From: Scatomonas sp963649395
GTDB lineage: Bacteria > Bacillota > Clostridia > Lachnospirales > Lachnospiraceae
Assembly: GCA_963649395.1 (NCBI GenBank)
Contig: CAVJHW010000036.1
Span: 1 to 22,226 of the forward strand
Direction: 5' to 3'
Length of the DNA stretch: 22,226 bases
The position numbers and the translations under genes were made by a program. Below are positions 14,354 through 22,174 of the stretch, piece after piece. Positions within the stretch are counted from its first letter, which is position 1. Every line of letters starts with the position of its first letter. The notes under the pieces were generated by a model that saw only the letters and a list, made by a program, of their open reading frames with translations, searched no databases and was not told where the DNA came from.

Positions 14354-16684
14354 ATGAAGAAAAGACAGAGTATAATTGTGCTGCTCATCTGTGCAGTTCT
14401 CACCGTTTTACTGGGATATACCGCCATCAAGGGCTGGGGTCCCACAGGAACCGGGTCCATGTCAAATATCCGCACCGGTCTGGATCTGTCCGGTGGTGTC
14501 AGCATCACCTATCAGGCCAAGACAGACAATCCCACAACAGAGGATATGGCGGATACCATCTACAAGCTGCAGCAGCGTGTCCAGCAATACAGCAGCGAAG
14601 CTCTGGTTTACCAGCAGGGTACCAACCGGATCTGCATCGAGATTCCCGGGGAGAATGACGCCAATGCCATCCTGTCCGAGCTGGGCAAGCCGGGCTCCCT
14701 GACCTTCCAGGATGAGGATGGAAATGTGGTTCTGGAGGGTTCCGATGTGGAGGATGCCCAGGGAGTATCCCGGACGGATTCCACCACCGGTCAGAGGGAG
14801 TATGTGGTGCAGCTGACCATGACCTCCGAGGGCACGGAGAAGTTTGCAGAAGCCACATCGGCCAACCTTAACAAGAGAATTTCCATCGTCTATGATGAGA
14901 AAACCATCAGTTCTCCTACTGTCAATAGCGCCATTACAGGAGGCACGGCAGAGATCACAGGTATGTCCAGCCTGGAGGAGGCCAAGAACCTGGCTGCCTC
15001 CATCCGTATCGGTTCCCTGTCTCTGGAGCTGGAAGAGGTTTATTCCAACGTAGTGGGAGCCCAGCTGGGACAGGAAGCCCTCAGCACCAGTGTGGTAGCC
15101 GGAATTGTAGGCCTTCTCATTGTAATCCTTTTCATGATCCTGGTCTATCGGATCTCCGGTTTGGCAGCAGGCTGGGCCTTGGTAGTCTTCACCTTCCTGG
15201 ATCTGATCTGCCTCAATGCCTTTGATATCACCCTGACCCTGCCGGGCATCGCCGGTGTCATCCTAACCATCGGTATGGCAGTGGATGCCAATGTCATCAT
15301 TTATGCCAGAACTCGAGAGGAGCTGACGGCAGGCCGGGGACTCCACGGAGCCATTCAGGCAGGATTTCAGAAGGCCTTTTCCGCCATTTTCGATGGAAAT
15401 ATCACTACCCTGATTGCGGCGGCTGTCCTCTATGTCCTGGGAACCGGAAGTATCCAGGGCTTTGCCATCACCCTGGCTATGGGAATTATCCTGTCCATGT
15501 TCTCCGCTTTGGCAGTCTCCAGATTGCTGAGCTACGCCTTCTATGGGGTGGGCATTCGCAATATCAAGTTCTACGGAACCATCAAGGAGCGCAAGCCCAT
15601 GAACTTCCTGGGCAAAAAGCCCCTGGTATTTACGATTTCTGCCCTTTTGCTAATCTCTGCTCCCGTGGGCATGGCCATTTATCATGGAAGTACGGGGAAA
15701 GCCCTGAATTACAGCCTGGATTTCATCGGAGGAACCGCTACTACAGTAGATATGGGACAGGCCTTAAGTCTGGAGGAGCTGGATGAAAAGGTCCAGCCTG
15801 TAGTGGCAGAGGTAACCGGGGACAGCAATATCCAGTTCCAGCAGATTACCGACTCCAATGAGATCATCATCAAGACCCGAGAGCTGGATGTAGAGGAGAG
15901 AGAGCAGCTCAATGCTGCCTTGGCTGAGAACTTTGATACCGTGGATGAATCCACCATCACGGCGGAGAATATTTCCTCCACCATGAGTAATGAGATGCGG
16001 GCCAATGCCTTGAAGGCTGTGATTATTGCAGTTGTCTGTATGCTGCTCTATATCTGGTTCCGCTTCCGGGATATCCGTTTCGCCTCCAGTGCCGTCCTGG
16101 CTCTGGTGCATGACATTATCATAGTATTTGCCTTCTATGTGTGGTCCCGCTTCTCCATCGGAAGCACCTTCATCGCGGTAATGCTGACCATATTGGGATA
16201 TTCCATTAATGCAACGATCGTTATTTTCGACCGAATCCGTGAGAATCTGTCCATTATGAAGGGAGAGAGCCTCAAGCTTATCGTCGATGCCTCTATCACG
16301 CAGACCTTGACCCGAAGCATTTACTCCTCCCTGACCACCTTCATGACTATTTTCGTGCTCTATCTCATGGGAGTGCCCTCTGTGAAGGAATTCGCCTTGC
16401 CCATTATCGTGGGTATCGTGGTAGGAGCTTATTCCTCCGTCTGCATCACCGGCGCCCTCTGGTATGTCATGAAGACCAAACTGGGCAGGAATCGCTATGT
16501 GGAGGCAGCCCAGACAGGAGAGGCAGCGGTGGCTGCGCCCGCCGGACCCGCCGGACAGACCGCAGCTGCTGCAGCAGGAACTGCCGGGCAGACACCGGTA
16601 GGGGGATCTACGAAAAAATATGTGAAGAAAGACCGTTCCGAATTGCAAAGTACCAAGCGCCGGAAGGGCAAATACAAAAGATAA
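14354..16684 (+). CDS. secDF: Fused protein-export subunits SecD-SecF
   Basis: This 776-residue membrane protein joins SecD and SecF in one chain. It uses the proton or sodium gradient to pull exported proteins through SecYEG. The SecD half begins with a membrane helix, then LDLSGG (43-48), a large extracellular domain, and the helix-4 motif GMAVDANVIIYARTREE (~308-324). The SecF half begins near residue 430, with YSLDFIGGT (~454-462) and the matching motif LGYSINATIVIFDRIREN (~614-631). The order of both halves is complete, with about twelve membrane helices. The C-terminal ~60 residues are an Ala/Pro/Gly-rich stretch ending in a basic tail. AGAGGA precedes the ATG. It directly follows the SCIFF maturase, a gene order common in Clostridia. 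Confidence 0.97.
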   Translation: MKKRQSIIVLLICAVLTVLLGYTAIKGWGPTGTGSMSNIRTGLDLSGGVSITYQAKTDNPTTEDMADTIYKLQQRVQQYSSEALVYQQGTNRICIEIPGENDANAILSELGKPGSLTFQDEDGNVVLEGSDVEDAQGVSRTDSTTGQREYVVQLTMTSEGTEKFAEATSANLNKRISIVYDEKTISSPTVNSAITGGTAEITGMSSLEEAKNLAASIRIGSLSLELEEVYSNVVGAQLGQEALSTSVVAGIVGLLIVILFMILVYRISGLAAGWALVVFTFLDLICLNAFDITLTLPGIAGVILTIGMAVDANVIIYARTREELTAGRGLHGAIQAGFQKAFSAIFDGNITTLIAAAVLYVLGTGSIQGFAITLAMGIILSMFSALAVSRLLSYAFYGVGIRNIKFYGTIKERKPMNFLGKKPLVFTISALLLISAPVGMAIYHGSTGKALNYSLDFIGGTATTVDMGQALSLEELDEKVQPVVAEVTGDSNIQFQQITDSNEIIIKTRELDVEEREQLNAALAENFDTVDESTITAENISSTMSNEMRANALKAVIIAVVCMLLYIWFRFRDIRFASSAVLALVHDIIIVFAFYVWSRFSIGSTFIAVMLTILGYSINATIVIFDRIRENLSIMKGESLKLIVDASITQTLTRSIYSSLTTFMTIFVLYLMGVPSVKEFALPIIVGIVVGAYSSVCITGALWYVMKTKLGRNRYVEAAQTGEAAVAAPAGPAGQTAAAAAGTAGQTPVGGSTKKYVKKDRSELQSTKRRKGKYKR

Positions 16685-16735
16685 GGGAATATAGTATGTA
16701 GGTGTGCAATCATGATATAAGAAGGGGGTCTTTTT

Positions 16736-16855
16736 ATGTTTACTCTTCCGTTTTTTGTTCCTCTTTTTATCATATTGGCGGTGATTTACCTTCCGAAACT
16801 CCTCTTTGATATCATAAAAAAGTGGCTGGAAGACAAAAACGATGATAAAAAGTAG
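16736..16855 (+). CDS. 39-residue single-pass membrane protein, possibly toxin-like
   Basis: This short gene begins at an ATG with a strong AAGGGGG site (16722-16728) about seven bases upstream and ends 25 bases before a terminator. Residues ~4-25 are a membrane helix (FFVPLFIILAVIYLPKLLF), followed by DIIKKWLEDKNDDKK, an amphipathic, highly charged tail. The shape of a short hydrophobic helix, then a KWLxxK-like segment and a charged end, resembles Fst/Ldr-type small toxins of type I toxin-antitoxin systems. I saw no clear antisense RNA promoter, so this is only a resemblance. Alternatives are a small accessory subunit of SecDF or a harmless hypothetical protein. The gene's T/A-rich codons differ from its GC-rich neighbours. 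Confidence 0.65.
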   Translation: MFTLPFFVPLFIILAVIYLPKLLFDIIKKWLEDKNDDKK

Positions 16856-16880
16856 GAAGAGTTAAGAAACAGGCAACCGG

Positions 16881-16928
16881 AAAAGGGGGGGACGGGGACC
16901 AGAGGATCTCGTCCCCCCTTTTTTTTCA
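16881..16928. terminator. Strong, possibly bidirectional terminator before recJ
   Basis: AAAAGGGGGGGACG pairs with CGTCCCCCCTTTT around a ~15-base loop, and eight T follow on the plus strand. Four A precede the stem, so the minus strand also ends in T after it. It closes the secDF/small-ORF transcript. Confidence 0.88.
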
Positions 16929-16965
16929 GCGTAATGGTGCGGAACAGTGTAGCAAGGGAGTTTCT

Positions 16966-18690
16966 ATGGAGAAATGGGTTGTGACGGCGAAAAAAGCAGA
17001 TTTTTACGGGATTGGAGAACGATTCTCCATCGATCCTGTAGTAGCACGCCTGATCCGTAACCGGGATCTGACGGAGGATGCCCAGATTGAGAAGTATCTG
17101 CACGGGAGCCTGAAGGATCTCTATCCCCCAAAGCTTATGAAGGGGATGGCCGAGGCAGGCCGTCTGCTGCAGGAGAAGATGGGACAGGGGAAGAAGATAA
17201 GAATCATAGGCGATTATGACATTGACGGGATTATGTCCTCCTATATCCTCCACAGGGCCTTGAGGCGCCTGGGAGGGGACTGCGATGTGCGGATTCCTGA
17301 CCGGATTGTGGATGGATATGGGTTGAATGAGCATTTGGTCACCCAGGCTGCCGAGGAGGGGGTGGATACCATCCTTACCTGCGACAATGGCATCTCCGCC
17401 GCACCCCAGATTGCCCTGGCAGAATCCTTGGGAATGACCACCATTGTGACAGACCACCATGAGGTGCCTTACCAGGAGAAGGAGGATGGAAAAAGGGAAT
17501 ATATCCTGCCCCCGGCTGGAGCCGTGGTGAATCCCAAACAGGCGGATTGTCCCTATCCCTTCCAAGGACTCTGTGGGGCAGCGGTGGCTTGGAAGCTGGT
17601 CTGCTACCTCTATGATCTGGCGGGGATCGCCTCCGGGGAAAAGGAGGATTTCCTGGAATATGTGGCTATAGCTACCGTGGGGGATGTGATGGATCTGCAG
17701 GATGAAAACCGGATCCTGGTAAAGGAAGGCCTGAAGCGTTTGCATGCCACCTCCAATCTGGGCCTTCAGGAGCTTATGGCTGCCTGCAAGATCCAGCCTG
17801 ACCAGGTGGAGGTCTACCATATCGGCTTTGTCCTGGGGCCCTGTCTCAATGCCAGCGGCCGCCTGGATACGGCTTTGCGGGCTCTCAAGCTGTTGGAAGC
17901 CCAGGATAGGGGAGAGGCCGCCCGGTTAGCCGGGGATCTGAAGGCCTTGAACGAAAGCCGCAAGGCCATGACAGAGGAAGGGGCCAAAAGAGCCATGGAG
18001 CTGGTGGAAACCAGCCCCCTTCAGGAGGATAGGGTTCTGGTGGTCTACCTGCCGGACTGTCACGAAAGCCTGGCAGGCATCATCGCCGGCCGCTTGAAGG
18101 AGCATTATCACAAGCCCTCCTTTGTCCTTACCAGGACAGAGGAGGGGGTCAAGGGCTCCGGCCGCTCCATCGAGTCTTATTCCATGTATGAGGAGCTTTG
18201 CCGCTGTGACCACTGTGTTCCCTGCCTCACCCGCTTTGGCGGTCATCCCATGGCGGCAGGATTGTCCCTGCCGGAGGAGAAGGTGGACATTTTCCGGGAG
18301 ACCATCAACCGCCTCTGTCCGTTGACCCCGGCGGATCTGACAGCCAAGATCACCATCGATGTGGCCATGCCTATCCGCTATGTCAGCCCCGGGCTGCTGG
18401 AGCAGATGGACCTGATGAAGCCCTTCGGCAAGGGCAACGCCAAACCCCTCTTCGCCCAGAAAAATATGCAGATACTCCATCCCAGAATCTTCGGCAAGAA
18501 CCGAAATGTGGTGAAAATGCAGGTGGCAGATGAGGAAGGATATGCTATGGAGGCCATTTACTTTGGCGATGCAGAGGAGTTCGTCGCCTACGCCCAAAGC
18601 CACCCTTGCATGGCCCTGGCTTATTATCCCAATATCAATTCCTATATGGGCAGGGAGACCCTACAGATTACCGTGACAAATTATCGGTAG
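16966..18690 (+). CDS. recJ: Single-stranded-DNA-specific exonuclease RecJ
   Basis: This 574-residue cytoplasmic nuclease degrades single-stranded DNA 5' to 3' in recombination and repair. The DHH-family metal-binding motifs are present: GDYDIDG (82-88), TCDNG (138-142) and DHHE (163-166). The DHHA1 region holds HESLAGIIAGRLKE (366-379), GSGRS (397-401) and FGGHPMAAG (424-432). A C-terminal OB-like domain follows. Length is normal for RecJ. The start at 16966 is preceded by AAGGGAG. It lies downstream of secDF, as in many Clostridia, but here a terminator separates them, so it probably has its own promoter or depends on read-through. Confidence 0.95.
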   Translation: MEKWVVTAKKADFYGIGERFSIDPVVARLIRNRDLTEDAQIEKYLHGSLKDLYPPKLMKGMAEAGRLLQEKMGQGKKIRIIGDYDIDGIMSSYILHRALRRLGGDCDVRIPDRIVDGYGLNEHLVTQAAEEGVDTILTCDNGISAAPQIALAESLGMTTIVTDHHEVPYQEKEDGKREYILPPAGAVVNPKQADCPYPFQGLCGAAVAWKLVCYLYDLAGIASGEKEDFLEYVAIATVGDVMDLQDENRILVKEGLKRLHATSNLGLQELMAACKIQPDQVEVYHIGFVLGPCLNASGRLDTALRALKLLEAQDRGEAARLAGDLKALNESRKAMTEEGAKRAMELVETSPLQEDRVLVVYLPDCHESLAGIIAGRLKEHYHKPSFVLTRTEEGVKGSGRSIESYSMYEELCRCDHCVPCLTRFGGHPMAAGLSLPEEKVDIFRETINRLCPLTPADLTAKITIDVAMPIRYVSPGLLEQMDLMKPFGKGNAKPLFAQKNMQILHPRIFGKNRNVVKMQVADEEGYAMEAIYFGDAEEFVAYAQSHPCMALAYYPNINSYMGRETLQITVTNYR

Positions 18691-18733
18691 GAATCCTCAG
18701 AGTCGAAGACTACAATGCTCTGCGTTCCCATCC

Positions 18734-18808
18734 ATCTCAAAAGAGTTATAAATTGATTCATAAAAGAAAAAAGATATCTTTACAAGCTTTCACTTTCCAT
18801 GCTATACT
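18734..18808 (+). repeat. Leader repeat of Rpn-like gene, copy 1
   Basis: These 75 bases are matched base for base in length at 19906-19980 with about 90% identity, including AAAAGATATCTTTACAAGCTT. The repeat carries the promoter of the downstream Rpn-like gene. Confidence 0.9.
18779..18808 (+). promoter_or_regulatory. Promoter of Rpn-like gene, copy 1
   Basis: TTTACA (18779-18784) is 18 bases from TATACT (18803-18808). A start near 18815 would give a leader of about 260 bases before the ATG at 19079, which contains the inverted repeat GGATTGG/CCAATCC (18966-18972 and 18984-18990). Confidence 0.55.
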
Positions 18809-19041
18809 GGAAAAAAGCATTATATTCTTCAATTCTGCCGCTTCTGCGCATCTGATTTTCTATAGTTCACTTCTTAAATCAGTAATTGAGATCTCAATGC
18901 TTTTACCCATCTGTAAATGCAGAGAGATTTCCGCAGATTGTGTCGGAACAATCCGTGTAACCAGGGGATTGGGTATTTTGACACCAATCCAATGTTATGT
19001 AAGGACGATGGTACAGAGAAACGGTGTAGCGACCATTGTGA

Positions 19042-19075
19042 CAAATCTCCTGCAAACTTTTTAGAAGGAGATTTG
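19042..19075 (+). promoter_or_regulatory. Hairpin sequestering the Rpn-like gene's ribosome binding site
   Basis: CAAATCTCC (19042-19050) is perfectly complementary to GGAGATTTG (19067-19075). The Shine-Dalgarno sequence AAGGAG (19065-19070) lies partly inside the stem, eight bases before the ATG at 19079, so folding should lower translation, as seen in several transposase mRNAs. Confidence 0.6.
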
Positions 19076-19078
19076 CCT

Positions 19079-19827
19079 ATGACTGATTTCACACCCCACA
19101 TCCCAAAGACCCCTGCCCAGGAGGCTCAGGCAAAGGCCATCCGGCTTGATGCGACGCCTGACACTGTTTCTGAAGTTCTCCCAAGAGCAAGTACCGTGCC
19201 GGTATACCGCACCTATAAGGCGCGCGTCTTCGAGATCCTTTTCAGCGATCCGGCCAATGCCTTGCAATTGTACAATAGTATCAATGGTACTACCTATACG
19301 GATCCCGGGATGCTGGTCTGGAGTTAAAAGCAACCATGCTGAACATCAACAAAGGCCACAACAGGGAACTCATGGAGAGCTGCCAGATTCTCAACGACTA
19401 TTCAGAATTCACAGCTTTGGTTCGAAAGTATACCAAAATGCTTTCCCTGAATCAGGCGGTGGAGCGGGCCGTCGATGAATGCATTGCCAGAGGCATTCTG
19501 GGGGATTTTCTTCGCAAAAACAAGGAGGAGGTGTGCCACATGTGCATCTACGAATACGATGAAGAACGACATATGCGTCAGGAACGGGAATACTTCATGG
19601 AAAAAGGTATGGCCAAGGGGATGGAAAAAGGAAGAACCGAAGGCGCAGCAAGCACATTGTTGAATGTACTTGGCTTGCTTGATTCGGTTCCTGCTTCTCT
19701 GCGGGAGAAGATCCTAGCTACAGAGGATTCGGATCTTCTCAGTCGATGGATCCTAATCGCCGCCCGGGCCAGCAGTATTGCCGATTTTGAGAAGAAAATC
19801 AAGGCCTGGCCGGTCTCACATCCATAG
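19079..19827 (+). pseudogene. Rpn-family PD-(D/E)XK nuclease/transposase-like gene, internal deletion
   Basis: The N-terminal part (MTDFTPHIPKTPAQEAQAKA, then YRTYKARVFEILFSDPANAL) runs to a stop at 19327. The C-terminal part begins in another frame near 19315 (GLELKATMLNINKGHNREL) and continues to 19827, with a coiled, Glu/Lys-rich segment (MEKGMAKGMEKGRTEG). Intact relatives have roughly 100 or more extra residues between these parts, including the nuclease core; here they are missing and the frame changes at the junction. The Rpn family has been linked to RecA-independent recombination and DNA cleavage. The nuclease centre is lost, so this copy should be inactive unless the deletion is an assembly collapse. 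A second copy follows. Confidence 0.75.
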
Positions 19828-19905
19828 AAATGGGGCGAAAGCCTCTCGTTTCTCCTGAAGAGATACCTTTACAAACAAATGGATAGTGGAGGACCTTAAT
19901 GAATC

Positions 19906-19980
19906 ATCTCAAAAGAACCATAAATTGATCCATAAAAGAAAAAAGATATCTTTACAAGCTTTCACCGTTCATCCTATACT
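19906..19980 (+). repeat. Leader repeat of Rpn-like gene, copy 2
   Basis: This is the second copy of the 75-base leader at 18734-18808. It includes a promoter, TTTACA (19951-19956) with TATACT (19975-19980) at 18-base spacing, and stops exactly at the N run. Confidence 0.9.
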
Positions 19981-19990
19981 NNNNNNNNNN
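19981..19990. other. Assembly gap (ten N)
   Basis: A run of ten N joins the leader of copy 2 to its last codons. It is a scaffold gap of unknown true length, expected to hide most of the second Rpn-like gene. Confidence 0.97.
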
Positions 19991-20041
19991 GCCGCCCGGG
20001 CCAGCAGTATTGCCGATTTTGAGGAGAAAATCAAGGTCTGA
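19991..20041 (+). pseudogene. Rpn-like gene, copy 2, C-terminal fragment after the gap
   Basis: Sixteen codons (AARASSIADFEEKIKV) and a stop match the end of copy 1 (AARASSIADFEKKIKA) closely. The stop comes five codons earlier than in copy 1. Whether the gene is intact cannot be judged, because most of it lies in the N gap. Confidence 0.75.
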
Positions 20042-20157
20042 CCGGTCCCCCTTCCATAGGAATAAGAGTCGAATTTTGCATTTGTTCAAACTTCTGTTAC
20101 AATTTCATCACGTTTTCAACACATTTAAATGTTATGCTCAACGAGCAAGGACATTTG

Positions 20158-20193
20158 ATGACAGATGTTTTACTTCTTTTCATTTTTTTTTAG
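20158..20193 (+). CDS. Possible 11-residue hydrophobic ORF
   Basis: ATG at 20158 has an AAGGA site six bases upstream and encodes MTDVLLLFIFF before a stop inside a run of nine T. A hairpin (GCCGAT/ATCGGC, 20194-20211) with a T-rich tail follows directly. It could be a leader peptide, a truncated small toxin, or chance. Confidence 0.2.
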   Translation: MTDVLLLFIFF

Positions 20194-20220
20194 GCCGATT
20201 TGAATATCGGCTCTCCTTTC
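20194..20220 (+). terminator. Weak terminator-like hairpin
   Basis: GCCGAT (20194-20199) pairs with ATCGGC (20206-20211) and is followed by TCTCCTTTCTTT. It stands before a stronger terminator. Confidence 0.45.
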
Positions 20221-20223
20221 TTT

Positions 20224-20267
20224 AGAGGGGGCTACCGTAATATAGGGAATTACGGCAGCCCTCTTTT
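20224..20267 (+). terminator. Intrinsic terminator upstream of hsdM
   Basis: AGAGGG, GGCT and CCGTAAT on the left pair with ATTACGG, AGCC and CTCT on the right, with a short T-run after. It ends transcription coming from the Rpn-like region. Confidence 0.8.
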
Positions 20268-20325
20268 ATGTTGCATCTGACCAGATAGAAATAGGGAATG
20301 GCGACCCGGATCAGATTATCTCCTA

Positions 20326-20354
20326 TTGCCTGATAGAGGCCTTTTGTGTACAAT
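20326..20354 (+). promoter_or_regulatory. hsdM: Promoter of hsdM
   Basis: TTGCCT (20326-20331) is 17 bases from TACAAT (20349-20354). The start would be near 20361, about 50 bases before the hsdM ATG. Confidence 0.55.
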
Positions 20355-20409
20355 ATAGGACATATAAAAGAATGAGCAGAGCCAACCAGGCAGAGGGAGA
20401 GGAATAAGA

Positions 20410-22005
20410 ATGTCAGATCAGGAAAATAGCAAGGATTTAATCAGCGTATTATGGAGGGGAGCGGATATTCTCCGATCCAAGATGGATGCCAATGAATATA
20501 AGGACTATCTGCTGGGGATCGTGTTCTACAAGTACCTGTCCGACAGCTTTTTGATCAAGGCCTATGATTTGATCTATGACAGGAAGCCGGACAGTCTGAA
20601 GGAGGCGCTGGCAGCCTATCGGGAGGCCCTGACGGATGAGAGTGCTCCGGAGCTGAGAGGGGAACTGATGGAGGAATGCCATTACCTCATTGAACCAGAG
20701 CTGACCTATACCGCCTTTGCGGAGGCGGCCCGAGACAATACCTTCCACCGAGAGCAGCTGCAGAAGGCTTTTAACCATATTGAGCAAAGCGATCCCATTT
20801 TTGCTGATCTCTTTGTGGATATCGACCTTTATTCCAACCGTCTGGGCAACGGCGACCAGAAGCAAAGTGACACGGTAGCCAGTCTCATTAAGGAGATTGA
20901 CCAGGCGGATCTTTTGAATTCCGATGCGGAGATCCTGGGCAATGCCTATGAGTATCTCATCGGTCAATTTGCTTCGGAGACGGGGAAAAAGGCGGGAGAA
21001 TTCTATACTCCCCAGGCTGTCTCCAAGATTCTTACCCGCATTGCCATTGCGGGGCAGGAGGATCGAAAGGGACTGTCTGTCTATGATCCCTGCATGGGAT
21101 CCGGCTCCCTTTTGCTGAATGCCAAACGGTTTTCTACCCAGCCCCATTACATCCGTTATTATGGTCAGGAGCTCAACACTTCTACCTATAACCTGGCTCG
21201 GATGAATATGTTTCTCCATGGTATTGTGGCAGAGAATCAGAAGCTGCGCAACGGCGATACCCTGGATGGGGATTGGCCCACCGGAGAGGAAACAGAGTTC
21301 CATATGGTTTTGATGAATCCCCCTTATTCTGCTAAGTGGACGGCCTCCTCCGGCTTTCTCCTGGATGAGCGATTCAGCGATTATGGGGTTCTTGCCCCCA
21401 AATCTAAGGCCGACTATGCTTTTCTCCTCCATGGTCTCTATCATCTGAGAAATGACGGGACCATGGCTATTGTTTTGCCTCATGGTGTTCTCTTTCGAGG
21501 CGCTGCCGAGGGGAAGATCCGGGAAAAGCTCCTGCGGGCAGGCAATATCTATGCCGTGATCGGGTTACCTGCCAATCTTTTCTACAATACCTCCATTCCT
21601 ACCTGCATTGTGGTATTGAAGAAGCACAGGGAAGGGCGGGATGTACTCTTTATCGATGCTTCTAAGAAGTTCGAGAAGGGCAAAAAGCAAAATACCATGA
21701 CCCAGGATCATATTGACAGGGTTCTGGACCTCTATAACCGCAGGGAAAGCCTGGAGAGAGAAGCCTGTTTGGCGGACTTTGAGGAAATAGAGAAGAATGA
21801 CTTCAATCTGAATATTCCCCGTTATGTGGACAATTTCGAGAAGGAAGAGGAAATTGACCTGAAGGAGCTTCTGGCGGATATGAGAAAGACGGAGGAAGAG
21901 CTGGAGAAGACCCGGGGAGAGATTGTGCAGATGCTGGGAGAGCTGCAGGCGGAGGATGAGGCCACCAGGGAAGAGCTGAGGGAGCTGGGGGAAGCGATGA
22001 AGTAG
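20410..22005 (+). CDS. hsdM: Type I restriction-modification DNA methyltransferase subunit
   Basis: This 531-residue adenine-N6 methyltransferase is the modification subunit of a type I system and works with HsdS (sequence recognition) and HsdR (restriction). The N-terminal HsdM domain (KMDANEYKDYLLGIVFYKYL) covers ~1-170. EFYTP (197-201) and the S-adenosylmethionine motif DPCMGSGS (226-233) follow. The catalytic motif NPPY is at 303-306. The C-terminal ~90 residues form a charged coiled coil (ELLADMRKTEEELEKTRGE) for contact with HsdS. Length is normal, and AGGGAGAGGA precedes the ATG. The gene ends 18 bases before a tandem repeat, where hsdS would be expected. hsdS and hsdR may lie outside the window, or the methylase may be an orphan. 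Confidence 0.94.
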   Translation: MSDQENSKDLISVLWRGADILRSKMDANEYKDYLLGIVFYKYLSDSFLIKAYDLIYDRKPDSLKEALAAYREALTDESAPELRGELMEECHYLIEPELTYTAFAEAARDNTFHREQLQKAFNHIEQSDPIFADLFVDIDLYSNRLGNGDQKQSDTVASLIKEIDQADLLNSDAEILGNAYEYLIGQFASETGKKAGEFYTPQAVSKILTRIAIAGQEDRKGLSVYDPCMGSGSLLLNAKRFSTQPHYIRYYGQELNTSTYNLARMNMFLHGIVAENQKLRNGDTLDGDWPTGEETEFHMVLMNPPYSAKWTASSGFLLDERFSDYGVLAPKSKADYAFLLHGLYHLRNDGTMAIVLPHGVLFRGAAEGKIREKLLRAGNIYAVIGLPANLFYNTSIPTCIVVLKKHREGRDVLFIDASKKFEKGKKQNTMTQDHIDRVLDLYNRRESLEREACLADFEEIEKNDFNLNIPRYVDNFEKEEEIDLKELLADMRKTEEELEKTRGEIVQMLGELQAEDEATREELRELGEAMK

Positions 22006-22023
22006 AGGGGCGCATCCGGGTGT

Positions 22024-22174
22024 AGATATCTGACGTATCGGTCGTAGATATTTGACGTATCGGTCGTAGGGGTGACGGACAGGGGCGGACATATCTGACT
22101 CATCGGTCGCGGGAGTGACGGGCGGAGTCGGACATATCTGACGCATCGGTCGTAGGAGTGACGGGCAGAGGCGG
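22024..22174 (+). repeat. 43-bp tandem repeats downstream of hsdM
   Basis: One 22-base partial unit (22024-22045) and three full 43-base units (22046-22088, 22089-22131, 22132-22174) share ATATCTGACxxATCGGTCG and a trailing GTGACGG...GG. The last unit merges into the end of the palindromic element. The end of each unit resembles the outer border of that element (GTGACGGGCGG), so the array may have grown from it. Confidence 0.85.

Noticed and set aside
18606..19064. 152-codon frame across the recJ end and the Rpn leader
   Set aside because: It begins inside recJ in another frame and crosses a promoter and hairpins, so it is not a gene.
22024..22174. CRISPR array
   Set aside because: The units are directly adjacent with no unique spacers of constant length, and no cas gene is present. 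They are simple tandem repeats.
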